A DNA stretch of 64,000 bases from Ignavibacteriota bacterium (GCA_003142475.1 PLMK01000026.1:11566-75565); one strand, 5' to 3'; shown: positions 27,868 through 38,229, counted from the first letter of the stretch. Made by a program: numbers and translations. The notes: a model not told the origin generated them from the sequence alone.

Positions 27868-30518
27868 TTACTATAGCTATCCACCAAGCTCATAATTTTC
27901 AATGATCGTTCAAATTCTTCTTGTTGAATCTGTGTTCGTATTTTTATTGTCCGCGGGATTTCTGGAAGCAAATCAAAATAGTTTTCGTCAAAAAATCCTT
28001 TATTGTCACTGCAAGCAAGACAAACATTTTTTGCCAGCGTATTTGCAATCAATTCTATCGAAAATCCTGAATTAATCTTTGTGATTTTTTTAAAAAATTT
28101 TGGGTGTTCGAGATCCAGGTCTTTAGGAGATGTAAAATAGAATATGCTTTCCCCAAGAAGTATATCTCCTTTTTTCAAATCACATACAAATACGAGGTGC
28201 GATTTATCGAGATTGGATACGAGTTGACTCATAGAAAAAACCGCGACAATTTCTGCTTGGTTCGGTTTAAGAACTATCGGTACTGATTGTTGAAACACGA
28301 CCTTACCGTCAAAATCCATAACAGTAGCTTCAAGCACTGCATCTCTTTCCTCTCTGCTATCCGATACAATATAAACCTTAACATCATTCTCCGAGATAAT
28401 AGGTGAGATTAAAATCGGTGCATAGGAATGTTTTGCAAAATAATGAAGCGCCTTCCATCGTCCATAATAATCGATACTCGACCATGATGCAACTGGCCAG
28501 CAATCATCGATTTGCCAATACAGACTCCCCATGCAAAACGGCATGGCACGGCGATGTGCTTCCATCGCTACCTTCACACCTTCTGCCTGCAAAACTTGAC
28601 TCACATATACATAAGATTCAAAATCTTTTGGTGTACGATACCATCGATCCATATACCATTGAATCAACCGATTTCCATATTCCTTATCGCGTCGCTCGTC
28701 TGCCATACAGCGTTGATGCGAAAGCATGACTTCTGAATGAAGCGTTCTATCTTCCGGTTTTGCATATTGAGCTATCGTGGATAATTCCGGATAAGATTGA
28801 AATCCGTACTCGCTTATAAATCGCGCAAGATGAGAAGTATAATTTTCGAAAGGTTCTTTCCCATGCCATACTCCCCAATAATGAATATCGCCGTCGTTTG
28901 CCAAGATATTCCTAAATCCTGCACTCGGGCTTGTCGGATGATAGTATCGAGTCGAGTCTGCTTCACGAATAGCGGAAGGAATTACTTCGTAAAATAATTT
29001 TTCCGCATTCTGTTGAAAGACACGCTGGAATTTCTTATTGTTTTTTTCTTTCCATCCCCATTGTTCCCATCCAACTTCGTTTTCATTATTACCGCAATAC
29101 ATTGCTATGCACGCATGATTACGGATACGAGTAATGTTGTCAACGACTTCCTGCCGGACATTTTCTAAAAATTCAGTGTCACCCGGATACATAGCACATG
29201 CAAAAATCATTTCCTGCCAGATAAGAATTCCATACCGGTCACACAACTCATAGAACTGATTGTCTTCATAAATTCCGCCTCCCCATACACGAAGCATGTT
29301 CATGTTCGCTTCTGCCGCTGAGCGAACAATATGTTCACATCGTTCTTTTGTCACCCTGTTTTGGAAATTGTCTTGGGGAATATAGTTTGATCCCTTCATA
29401 AACACGGGAATCCCATTGAGACGAACCATCATGCTTGTGCCAAGCGAATCTTTTTCCCGAACAATTTTGACAGATCGAATGCCGATTTTTGTCGAGTAGA
29501 CATCCTGACAGCCAGAATCCTCCTTGACATAAAGTTGATAATTGTAAAGTTTTTGCGCGCCTAATCCATTTGTCCACCAGAGCTGCGGATTGGAAAAGTA
29601 GCTGTTGAGCTTTATTTTATTAATCCCCCGTTTGAGATTAATCGTCTCTGTTAATACATCTAAGCTATCAAGAAATAAAGAAGCAGAGACCGTTTGTTCC
29701 TTTGTGGATTGAATATTGATTATCGAAATAATATCGGCACCTGACGATGAGACATTTTTTTGCTGGATATGAACATCTCGTATCTTGAACTTACTCCACG
29801 CTTCCACATACATCGGACGCCATATACCACAAGTGATCAAACGAGGGCCCCAATCCCATCCGTAATGAAACTGAGCTTTGCGGGAATACATGGCAATCTT
29901 GACATCCGCCTGATCATTATTAGCACAAGCCTGAAGTTCAAAAGGAGCTGCTTTGTATTTCGGTAGATTTTCATCAAAAATATTTTTGAATCGAACAATA
30001 ATATGATTTCCATGTTCGAGCAATATTTCCCGACAGTTGATTCGCCATGTGCGGAACATGTTGTTCGCTTTCAGAATAGGCGAATTATTTAGAGTCACTT
30101 CGGCATACGTGTCTAGCCCATCGAAAACAAGCTCGATGGATTCTTTGTTTAAAATTTCTGCTGGCACATCAAATGTTGTTTCATAGATCCAATTCTTCTC
30201 ACCAATCCATTGCAGCGACTGTTCGTTTGTTCCAATGAATGGATCTGGTATCAAATTATTCTTCATAAGATCGGTATGAACACAACCCGGTACTTCTGCA
30301 GGATACCATCGTTCGGTATTCTCCTGTCTAAATTTCCAGTTATCACAAATCTCAATCTTCATCGTTCGATTACTGTCCGCAGAAAATGTATTTTGAATAA
30401 TGAGTATTCCCGCCAAGCAGGAATAAATTACGAGTTTTTTCATTGCATACAATTTTCGTTTTCGAACTCTTGATTGTTTATCATAAGGCTCTGCTTCACT
30501 CATGGTTTTAAGACCCAA
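27864..30518 (-). CDS. GH2 beta-mannosidase
   Basis: DNWKFRQENTERWYPAEVPGCVHTDLM; LVFDGLDTYAEVTLN; MLRVWGGGIYEDNQFYELCDRYGILIWQEM; YCGNNENEVGWEQWGW; FISEYGFQSYPE. The likely start is MKKLVIYSC at 30443. Overlaps the downstream CE2 gene by 4 nt (ATGA). Confidence 0.92.
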   Translation of the reverse strand: MGLKTMSEAEPYDKQSRVRKRKLYAMKKLVIYSCLAGILIIQNTFSADSNRTMKIEICDNWKFRQENTERWYPAEVPGCVHTDLMKNNLIPDPFIGTNEQSLQWIGEKNWIYETTFDVPAEILNKESIELVFDGLDTYAEVTLNNSPILKANNMFRTWRINCREILLEHGNHIIVRFKNIFDENLPKYKAAPFELQACANNDQADVKIAMYSRKAQFHYGWDWGPRLITCGIWRPMYVEAWSKFKIRDVHIQQKNVSSSGADIISIINIQSTKEQTVSASLFLDSLDVLTETINLKRGINKIKLNSYFSNPQLWWTNGLGAQKLYNYQLYVKEDSGCQDVYSTKIGIRSVKIVREKDSLGTSMMVRLNGIPVFMKGSNYIPQDNFQNRVTKERCEHIVRSAAEANMNMLRVWGGGIYEDNQFYELCDRYGILIWQEMIFACAMYPGDTEFLENVRQEVVDNITRIRNHACIAMYCGNNENEVGWEQWGWKEKNNKKFQRVFQQNAEKLFYEVIPSAIREADSTRYYHPTSPSAGFRNILANDGDIHYWGVWHGKEPFENYTSHLARFISEYGFQSYPELSTIAQYAKPEDRTLHSEVMLSHQRCMADERRDKEYGNRLIQWYMDRWYRTPKDFESYVYVSQVLQAEGVKVAMEAHRRAMPFCMGSLYWQIDDCWPVASWSSIDYYGRWKALHYFAKHSYAPILISPIISENDVKVYIVSDSREERDAVLEATVMDFDGKVVFQQSVPIVLKPNQAEIVAVFSMSQLVSNLDKSHLVFVCDLKKGDILLGESIFYFTSPKDLDLEHPKFFKKITKINSGFSIELIANTLAKNVCLACSDNKGFFDENYFDLLPEIPRTIKIRTQIQQEEFERSLKIMSLVDSYSK

Positions 30519-30612
30519 ATAACAATTATTTTAACTAGCGCAAAAAACAAATTATCATTTAGCACTGATTTTAATCCGAATTATATAAACTGCTAAATAT
30601 GGGACTGTTAAA

Positions 30613-31584
30613 TTACTTTTTCAGCAATTCTTTCCATATAAGTGCGGCAGCTCCCAGAATTGCTGCATTTCCCTTCGGCAAACCCGACGGTAATAACCGC
30701 ACTTTGTTTTTAAAGATACCGAGAAGAAATTCTTCCATATATTTCTTTGTTGGGATAAAAATAAAATCTCCCGCTGCCGCCAATCCTCCGAAAAGAATAA
30801 TTGCTTCCGGACTTGTATGAGCAATAGAATCTGCAAGTTTCAATCCGAGATATTTCCCTGTCAAATCGAATGCTTCTAATGCGAGTTTATCTCCATGCTG
30901 TGCTGCTTCGAAAATGTGTTTCGATGTAATACTTTGCGGATTCATTTCGCGTAGTTCACTTGGCGGCGTAGGTGCTTTGAGAAGCTCTTCTACCGTCCGG
31001 CAAATTCCGCTTGCTGATGCATACGTTTCCAAGCATCCGCGTCGCCCGCAACCGCACTTGCGCCCATTCGGATCAACAATGGTATGACCGATCTCTCCGG
31101 CAAAACCATCATGGCCGTAAATAAGTTCTCCATTTGCTACGATCCCGCTGCCCAGACCGGTTCCCAGTGTAATCTCAATAAAATCTTTCATTCCTTTAGC
31201 TGCTCCAAACAACTGTTCGCCCAGTGCAGCGGCATTTGCATCATTAGTGAGTGCTATGGGAATGGAATACCAGCGGCGCATCGTCATAACAACATCGACA
31301 TATTTCCAGCTCAAATTTGGAGGTTGCTCGATGGTACCTTTATAGTAATTGGCATTGGGAGCTCCCAGACCAATACCAATAAGATTCAGTTGATCTTTTT
31401 GGGTCGTAAAGAGTTTCGTTGCTTCTATATGAAGCCGTTCAAAAAATTCATCGGCCGGCCGCTGTGCTTCCGTCAACATTTCCCCCTCAGCGAGAAGATT
31501 TCCAGTCTTATCGACATAGCCAAATTTTGTATTGGTACCTCCGATATCAACACCAAGCACTACTTCTTTCTGATTCATATTCAT
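30613..31584 (-). CDS. ROK-family sugar kinase (glucokinase-like)
   Basis: VLGVDIGGTNTKFGYVD; TNDANAAALGEQLFGAAKGMKDFIEITLGTGLGSGIV; GHTIVDPNGRKCGCGRRGCLETYASASGI. Confidence 0.92.
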   Translation of the reverse strand: MNMNQKEVVLGVDIGGTNTKFGYVDKTGNLLAEGEMLTEAQRPADEFFERLHIEATKLFTTQKDQLNLIGIGLGAPNANYYKGTIEQPPNLSWKYVDVVMTMRRWYSIPIALTNDANAAALGEQLFGAAKGMKDFIEITLGTGLGSGIVANGELIYGHDGFAGEIGHTIVDPNGRKCGCGRRGCLETYASASGICRTVEELLKAPTPPSELREMNPQSITSKHIFEAAQHGDKLALEAFDLTGKYLGLKLADSIAHTSPEAIILFGGLAAAGDFIFIPTKKYMEEFLLGIFKNKVRLLPSGLPKGNAAILGAAALIWKELLKK

Positions 31585-33032
31585 CCTTTATTATATGCAG
31601 GAATATGTCCCTTGAGTCCATAGAACGCTAGATAGATATAACAAATAATCGGTATAAAAAAAGACGCATGATAACCACCCATCATGTCGGCAAACCAACC
31701 CTGGAAAAGTGGGACAAGTGCGCCGCCAAGGATCATCATGACGAGAAGTGACGAACCCTGCGACGTATGCTGGCCCAGGTCTTTGATAGCGAGAGTGAAG
31801 ATATTAGACCACATAATGGAGTTGAACAGGCCGATGGCGATTACCGTCCAGAGCGCAACATTTCCTCCGGTAAATGTCGCCACACCTAGCAAGCAGATGA
31901 TAATGAGTGAAAAAATAAATAGTGTTCTGGCAGCGCGCGATTTTCCAAGAATGAATCCGATGAATTGAATTGCCATGAATCCAAGGTACGGCAACGTTGA
32001 GATTATAGAGAATTTTCCCCCGCTTTGAGTACTCTCTAAGAGAACAATTCCGGAGATAAGACCATAAATGACAAATGCTGACACTGCCATTTTCAAGTAC
32101 ATTTCCCCCACACTCTTATTATCACCAAGTGAAATCGAACCAAGGAACCGTCCAATCATAAGCCCGCCCCAGTAATATGCCAGGAATGATTTAGCATTCA
32201 TTTCCGCCAGTCCAGCCACTTCTTTTGCATAGTTGATAAAAAGACTTCCGATACTCACTTCTGCACCAACGTAAACGAAAATCGCGATCATACCAAGCAC
32301 GAGATGGGGATACCTGAGCGCTCCGATTCCTTTTTCGATTTTTTCGGTGCTGATGAATTGCGGCAGGTGGGTAAATTTAACGACGATAGCCAGTATGATA
32401 AAAATTGCTGCGAATACAAGATAGGGTAATTGAACACCCATTGCGGTCATTGGCAATCCTTGATCAGTCAGAACTTGTTGACCGGTGGCATTTAGCAATG
32501 GAGTACCTATTCTTGCAAAGAAGTGAAATACAAGATACCCACCGACGATAGGTGCTATTGTAGTACCCAGAGAGTTCCACGCTTGTGCGAGGTTGAGACG
32601 GCTCGATGCTGTCTCCGACTTACCGAGAAGTGCAACATAAGGATTAGCCGCTATCTGCAGCAAGGTAAATCCGATCCCGAGAATGAAGAGTAACCCGAGA
32701 AATAGGCCGTATACTTTTATATCCGCCGCAGGATAAAATCCGGCACAAGCAGCGGCTGAGATCAGGAGACCAAGAATAATACCGTTCTTATATCCCATTT
32801 TACTCATGGGGTCTCCCCAGAGTGCCGAAATAATGAAATAAATGACCGATCCAATAAAATATGCACCAAAGAAAGTGAATTGTACATACATCGACTGGTA
32901 GCGATTAAGCTCGAACATTTTTTTAAGGAAAGGAATAAGAATATCGTTGAGAACCGTGATAAATCCCCACATAAAGAAAAGTGATGTAAGAACTACTAAT
33001 GCTGTAGTATACTTTTGAGATTGTTCGGTCAT
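31581..33032 (-). CDS. Sugar MFS transporter (FucP/glucose-galactose family)
   Basis: FFMWGFITVLNDILIPFLKKMFELNRYQSMYVQFTFFGAYFIGSVIYF; LLFILGIGFTLLQIAANPYVALLG; RLNLAQAWNSLGTTIAPIVGGYL. Overlaps the ROK kinase by 4 nt. Confidence 0.93.
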   Translation of the reverse strand: MTEQSQKYTTALVVLTSLFFMWGFITVLNDILIPFLKKMFELNRYQSMYVQFTFFGAYFIGSVIYFIISALWGDPMSKMGYKNGIILGLLISAAACAGFYPAADIKVYGLFLGLLFILGIGFTLLQIAANPYVALLGKSETASSRLNLAQAWNSLGTTIAPIVGGYLVFHFFARIGTPLLNATGQQVLTDQGLPMTAMGVQLPYLVFAAIFIILAIVVKFTHLPQFISTEKIEKGIGALRYPHLVLGMIAIFVYVGAEVSIGSLFINYAKEVAGLAEMNAKSFLAYYWGGLMIGRFLGSISLGDNKSVGEMYLKMAVSAFVIYGLISGIVLLESTQSGGKFSIISTLPYLGFMAIQFIGFILGKSRAARTLFIFSLIIICLLGVATFTGGNVALWTVIAIGLFNSIMWSNIFTLAIKDLGQHTSQGSSLLVMMILGGALVPLFQGWFADMMGGYHASFFIPIICYIYLAFYGLKGHIPAYNKG

Positions 33033-33359
33033 CGTTTACTTACCCAAAAAGTCATTTAATACATTTTCGTTCAATCTATATTGTCTTAATTAAAAATAGT
33101 ATTCAAACAATAAATGGATTTTCCCCAAAAATCCAGTCCAAGCGGAAATGTAAACTAACTATATTATAGTGACAAGCATTTTACCATCAATAAGCAATCA
33201 TGTCATATCTAAGAAAATCGATAAAATATAAGAATCAAAATAAAGGATAAACACTTATTCAAATAGCAATTCTCCATTTTTGTTCGGATATTTTATTTAA
33301 TTGAATAATTAATTTGCGTACAATTTTTTATTTGAGCAGTTGTTATATTATTACAATCT

Positions 33360-34889
33360 ATGATCTACTGTTTATCCGATCTCCTCTTGCTACACCGCGA
33401 TGACCGAGCATCGCACATTGCGATAATCGATGGTCCACGCCGTCTCACATACATACAATTGATTCATCAGACAGAACAATTTGCAGCAATCTTACAAGCC
33501 CGTGGCGTGCAACGAGGTGACCATATTGCTGTTTATTTACAGCGCTCCATTGAGTCTGTGGTTGCACTCTTTGCAGTGTGGTCTCTTGGCGGTGTTGTCG
33601 TCATTATCAACGATGTGCTGAAGAATCGGCAGGTCAACTACATAATCGATCATTCGGAAGCTTCGTTTCTCATTACAGAGAACCGTCTTCGTGCGTCTCT
33701 AACTGAAATTCTATTGAGCGCCGATAGCATCATTACAATTGATACTGAACTAGATGCTCACAAAGATTTTACTCCCACACATGTTATCGGTGTGGATCTT
33801 GCGCTTATTATCTACACTTCAGGATCCACAGGCATGCCTAAAGGGATAATGCTTTCGCATGACAATCTGCTCTCTGGCGCTCGTATTATTTCCGATTATC
33901 TTCATATCACACAGGACGACATCATCATAAGCCTTCTACCATTTAGCTTCGATTATGGACTCAACCAGCTGTTGACAACATTGCTTGTAGGTGGAACATT
34001 AGTGATTCAACGTTCTGTGCTGCCCGCAGACATCTGTAATACTTTACAACTTGAGCGAGTCACAGGAATGGGAGCTGTACCAATGTTATGGCAGCAATTA
34101 GCAGGAAACCGATCGCCGTTTATAAAAACGCAATTCCCGTATCTTCATTATATTACGAACACCGGCGGACGTATGCCGGAAAACATCACAAAACTTTTTC
34201 GTCAAATTCATCCGCACCTACAGATCTATTTGATGTTTGGATTAACAGAAGCATTCCGTTCGACATATCTTCCTCCTGATCAAGTTGATGTGCGTCCGAA
34301 TTCTATCGGGAAAGCTATTCCGAATGTTGAACTTCTGGTACTTAATGAGCGAGGTGAAATTTGCAAACCAGGAGAAGAAGGAGAACTTGTCCACCGCGGG
34401 GCAAATATTGCATTGGGATATTGGAAAGATCCGGAAAACACTGCAAAGCGATTTCGACCGGCTCCCTTCCAGCAAGGAAAAGGAGGACAACCCGAGATTG
34501 CGGTCTACTCTGGGGATTATGTAAAAACAGATGAAGAAGGATATATATACTTTATTGGCCGCAAAGATCAGATGATTAAATCGCACGGCATGCGTGTCAG
34601 TCCAGAAGAAATTGAGGATTGTATCTTTGCATCAAAGATGGTTGCTCATGTAATTGCATTCGCAATTCCTTTCGATGATGTGAACAGTACTATCATCATT
34701 GCTCTTGTACCTTCCAATATAGGATCGTTTTCAGAAAAGGAACTGCGGCTCTATTGTAAATCGCAACTGCCAGAATATTTGAGACCTGATGTTTTTTGGC
34801 AGTTAGAAAGTTTTCCGCTTACTTCATCCGGAAAACCTGATCGTGTTCGGTTGCGGGAAATGTACAAGGAGCATAGTAACGAACATTGA
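33360..34889 (+). CDS. AMP-dependent acyl/amino-acyl-CoA or ACP ligase
   Basis: LIIYTSGSTGMPKGIMLSHDNLLSGARII; MFGLTEAFRSTYLPPDQ; YSGDYVKTDEEGYIYFIGRKDQMIKSHGMRVSPEEIE; TSSGKPDR. Confidence 0.92.
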   Translation: MIYCLSDLLLLHRDDRASHIAIIDGPRRLTYIQLIHQTEQFAAILQARGVQRGDHIAVYLQRSIESVVALFAVWSLGGVVVIINDVLKNRQVNYIIDHSEASFLITENRLRASLTEILLSADSIITIDTELDAHKDFTPTHVIGVDLALIIYTSGSTGMPKGIMLSHDNLLSGARIISDYLHITQDDIIISLLPFSFDYGLNQLLTTLLVGGTLVIQRSVLPADICNTLQLERVTGMGAVPMLWQQLAGNRSPFIKTQFPYLHYITNTGGRMPENITKLFRQIHPHLQIYLMFGLTEAFRSTYLPPDQVDVRPNSIGKAIPNVELLVLNERGEICKPGEEGELVHRGANIALGYWKDPENTAKRFRPAPFQQGKGGQPEIAVYSGDYVKTDEEGYIYFIGRKDQMIKSHGMRVSPEEIEDCIFASKMVAHVIAFAIPFDDVNSTIIIALVPSNIGSFSEKELRLYCKSQLPEYLRPDVFWQLESFPLTSSGKPDRVRLREMYKEHSNEH

Positions 34890-34945
34890 AAGGTATTATC
34901 AGAATCCTATTCGGAATATTGTTCTCGAGATAAAAGGAAAAAGGT

Positions 34946-35845
34946 TTGAGATTAAATCCGCTCTATAATGCACTCTTAAATCGCTTAACAGCTTTATGGG
35001 TTGCACAACCAGACAAACCAGAGGAAACCCCCGAATCAACTTTGAAAGCACTCTATTTTTGCGCTGCAGGTATTCCTATTTCGGTCCAGAAAGCATCACG
35101 TGAAACCATTCCAGAGTTGGACGACAATGCACAGAAACGACTTAAGATTCTTATCGAAAAACGTCTAAGTGGTGTACCTCTTGCTCATATCACTGGACGC
35201 CAACAATTTCTGGACATGGAATTACTGGCAGGACCTGAAGCCCTGATCCCACGGATTGAGACTGAGATTCTCGGCCGTGCAGCACTTGCGATTGCAAAAT
35301 CCCTCGCGGATAAGAGAGGCACTATCACTATTATGGATGTGTGCACTGGATCGGGAAACGTTGCACTCGGAATCGCTGTCAACGAATCTCGATCAAGGGT
35401 TCTTGGATCGGACTTTTCCGAAGAAGCGATTATGCTTGCACGTCAGAATGCACAACATTTGAATTTGGATAAACGAGTCGAATTCAGACAGAGCGACCTA
35501 TTTGCGGCATTTGAATCAGATGAGTTTTACAAGAAGATGGATCTCATCACCTGCAACCCTCCATACATTCCATCGACGAAGGTCGGCAGTATGGATCCAG
35601 AAATTTCACAAAATGAACCTCGACTGGCTTTTGATGGAGGCTCACTGGGAATTACAATCCTCGCGCGATTAATTAGAGAATCTCCAAAATACCTCAAACC
35701 AAACTCCTATCTTTGTTTCGAAGTCGGACTTGGGCAAGGGAAGGCTATGGAGCAAAGACTCAAGAAGGAGAATATCTATAGCAGCATTCAATCTTATGTT
35801 GACAACGCCGACCAAGTGCGAGCCTTGTCTGCACAAGTCGCGTAG
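34946..35845 (+). CDS. PrmC/HemK-like SAM-dependent N-methyltransferase (TTG start)
   Basis: LSGVPLAHITGRQQFLDMELLAGPEALIPRIETEIL; TIMDVCTGSGNVALGIA; DLITCNPPYIPSTKV. Confidence 0.85.
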   Translation: MRLNPLYNALLNRLTALWVAQPDKPEETPESTLKALYFCAAGIPISVQKASRETIPELDDNAQKRLKILIEKRLSGVPLAHITGRQQFLDMELLAGPEALIPRIETEILGRAALAIAKSLADKRGTITIMDVCTGSGNVALGIAVNESRSRVLGSDFSEEAIMLARQNAQHLNLDKRVEFRQSDLFAAFESDEFYKKMDLITCNPPYIPSTKVGSMDPEISQNEPRLAFDGGSLGITILARLIRESPKYLKPNSYLCFEVGLGQGKAMEQRLKKENIYSSIQSYVDNADQVRALSAQVA

Positions 35846-36123
35846 TCTAAACGATTGCCTCAATGTTGTAATATCATATTAATTCAGTTTATTAAGTTAA
35901 TTCTTTCTAACAGTTCATGAAAGTGTCCTACTTCTTGTTTTAATAGCTAAACGCTCTCAACATCTTATCAAATTCAAAACCATATCCATGATTCTGTGAG
36001 GGCTTTCATTATGATGATCCTGAGATACACAAAACAGAATCCCATTGTTGATCGTTTATTGACTAATAGCGAAAGTTTGATTAGGTTTTTTTTAGCAGCC
36101 TTTTGGATATATAGATAAATCGA

Positions 36124-37203
36124 ATGATAAAATTAGAGAAAAAGCATTTAGTTATACTTATTTTTTTATGGCTTGGGATCGCTCTTTTCCTTACTCTTTG
36201 GCCATTCGATTTATTGCGTAAAAATGTTGTTACTGCCACTCCAGCCGGGGGCTTTCATTTTGAGTCTCCTTCCATTATATATCTTAGTCGGCTTCCCATA
36301 AAAATTAGAGGACTAAAAAAGTTCTCTATTATAATGGAAGTGAAATCAGATATTACATTAGTAGACATTGACGGCATCATCTTTGGCAATTGCATTGACT
36401 ACGATAATCAGAATTTTCTCATGGTACAGGTGCACGAAGCTGTTGAATTTATCATAAACGTCAACGGCATTTCTCAAGAAATATTCGTTGGAGGAATTTT
36501 CGACAAAGACAATACTGTCTGGATTGAAATCATCTATGATGGGAACAAGCTTACCTTCCTTAAGAACGGATCAGTAAAAAACGTTGTCACAATAGGAAAC
36601 CTTGATTTTTCTCACTGGAATAGTTCCTACCCATTCGTTTTTGCAAATGGAGGCGATGGTATGAACCCCTGGTCTGGTACCATCTTTTCGTTTGACCTTT
36701 TTGACAGTGTTATTACAATATCTAATCGTCAACAACTTGAGATGATAAGGGATCAGGTATCACCTCTTATCAGTCTGTCTGCTCATCAAGAACGAATAGG
36801 ACAATATAAATTACAAGAAGATGTTTCTACACCATCTATCGTCATACCAACAAGATTCAATCCTCCAGGAAAAAGTTTATTGATCAGCCTTTTTAATTTC
36901 ACTGAGTGGCGGCATATAAGCTATATAGATTTTTTTCTCAACATTTTGTTTTTTATTCCATTCGGATTGCTCCTGCGACTCCTTCTAGAAAAATTTACCA
37001 ACCGTTATTACTTGAGCTTCTTCATCACAATCATGACTGGATTATTTCTTACAATAACGATCGAAACATTACAATCTTTTCTTCCCGTTAGATATACCAG
37101 CATTCTGGATGTTTTGAGTAATACTCTTGGCACGATTGCAGGCGCGATGATTATTACATTTTCATGGGTTCGACAATTATTAAATTTGCAAAGGCAAAAA
37201 TAG
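36124..37203 (+). CDS. VanZ-family membrane protein with inserted LamG/concanavalin-A-like extracytoplasmic domain
   Basis: N-terminal TM followed by WPFD; beta-rich middle (IIFGNCIDYDNQNFLMVQVHEAVEFIINVNG..., VWIEIIYDGNKLTFLKNG); C-terminal VanZ-like TMs (IDFFLNILFFIPFGLLLRLLL; ETLQSFLPVRYTSILDVLSNTLGTIAGAMI). Confidence 0.8.
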   Translation: MIKLEKKHLVILIFLWLGIALFLTLWPFDLLRKNVVTATPAGGFHFESPSIIYLSRLPIKIRGLKKFSIIMEVKSDITLVDIDGIIFGNCIDYDNQNFLMVQVHEAVEFIINVNGISQEIFVGGIFDKDNTVWIEIIYDGNKLTFLKNGSVKNVVTIGNLDFSHWNSSYPFVFANGGDGMNPWSGTIFSFDLFDSVITISNRQQLEMIRDQVSPLISLSAHQERIGQYKLQEDVSTPSIVIPTRFNPPGKSLLISLFNFTEWRHISYIDFFLNILFFIPFGLLLRLLLEKFTNRYYLSFFITIMTGLFLTITIETLQSFLPVRYTSILDVLSNTLGTIAGAMIITFSWVRQLLNLQRQK

Positions 37204-37204
37204 T

Positions 37205-38224
37205 ATGAGTAAACCTCAAAATTGGCTAAAGATCGAGACAACTTCCGAAATAGAGAAAATTGTAAAAGTCATTCATCATCAAGTAAAAACTGTTCTTCGA
37301 AAAAAGGGCGCTGTCATTGCCGTGTCTGGCGGAATTGATAGTTCTGTTTGTGCAGCATTATGTACAAAAGCATTAGGGAAAGAAAATATACTGGCTCTCT
37401 CACTGCCTGAGCGTGACTCTTCTTCTGATTCGATAAGACTTGGACAACAACTGGCCGAATTACTTGAAATTAAATTATACAAGGAAGATATTACTCCTAT
37501 TCTCAAGGGAGCTAAGTGCTATGAGCTTCAACTCGAAGCGATACGTCAGATATTCCCTGAGTATGGAGAAGGTTGGAAATTAAAAGTTACACTTCCATCT
37601 ATCCTCGAAAATGATCGATTGAATTTATCACACCTCACAGTCCAGGGGCCAACAGGTATTCAGAAGTCATCACGAATGCCTTTTCATGCATATCTTCAGC
37701 TCATTGCAGCAACAAATTTAAAACAGCGTACACGGAAAATGACGGAATACCTGTATGCGGATCGATTTAATTATGCTGTCTGCGGAACACCAAACCGCCT
37801 TGAATATGACCAAGGATTTTTTGTAAAGCTGGGCGATGGCAGTGCTGATTTTAAACCTATAGCTCATCTCTACAAATCTCAAGTTTATCAACTCGCAGAG
37901 GCACTTGGTATCCCCGAAGAGATCCGTAAACGACAGCCGACCACAGAAACATTCTCACTTCCGCAAACTCAAGAGGAATTTTATTTCTCTCTTCCGTACG
38001 AACAGATGGATATTTGTCTTTATGGATTCAATCACAATATTCCTTCTTCTGAAACAGCCCAGGCGGCACAACTTACTTCAGAACAAGTGGAGCGAGTATA
38101 TAAAGACATAGAAAAAAAGCGCCGAATAACATTAGGGCTGCATCTTCCGCCTCTCTTGATCGAAAGCGTAGATGAGATCAATGATCTCATTCAATCAGCC
38201 ATTCGTCAATCAAAGGAAGTGTAA
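37205..38224 (+). CDS. NadE-like (NAD synthase family) ATP-pyrophosphatase / amidotransferase paralogue lacking a glutaminase domain
   Basis: PP-loop IAVSGGIDSSVCAALC; GTPNRLEYDQGFFVKLGDGSADFKPIAHLYKSQVYQLAEALGIPEEI. Confidence 0.85.
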   Translation: MSKPQNWLKIETTSEIEKIVKVIHHQVKTVLRKKGAVIAVSGGIDSSVCAALCTKALGKENILALSLPERDSSSDSIRLGQQLAELLEIKLYKEDITPILKGAKCYELQLEAIRQIFPEYGEGWKLKVTLPSILENDRLNLSHLTVQGPTGIQKSSRMPFHAYLQLIAATNLKQRTRKMTEYLYADRFNYAVCGTPNRLEYDQGFFVKLGDGSADFKPIAHLYKSQVYQLAEALGIPEEIRKRQPTTETFSLPQTQEEFYFSLPYEQMDICLYGFNHNIPSSETAQAAQLTSEQVERVYKDIEKKRRITLGLHLPPLLIESVDEINDLIQSAIRQSKEV

Positions 38225-38229
38225 CTCCG

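Noticed and set aside
36124-37203. Interpretation of the VanZ gene as a glycopeptide-resistance determinant
   Set aside because: No vanHAX/vanRS-like genes nearby; VanZ-fold proteins are common and usually unrelated to vancomycin resistance.
37205-38224. Calling this the housekeeping NAD synthetase nadE
   Set aside because: Context (ligase, AsnB, ACP) suggests a recruited paralogue; cannot be decided without the rest of the genome, so no symbol given.
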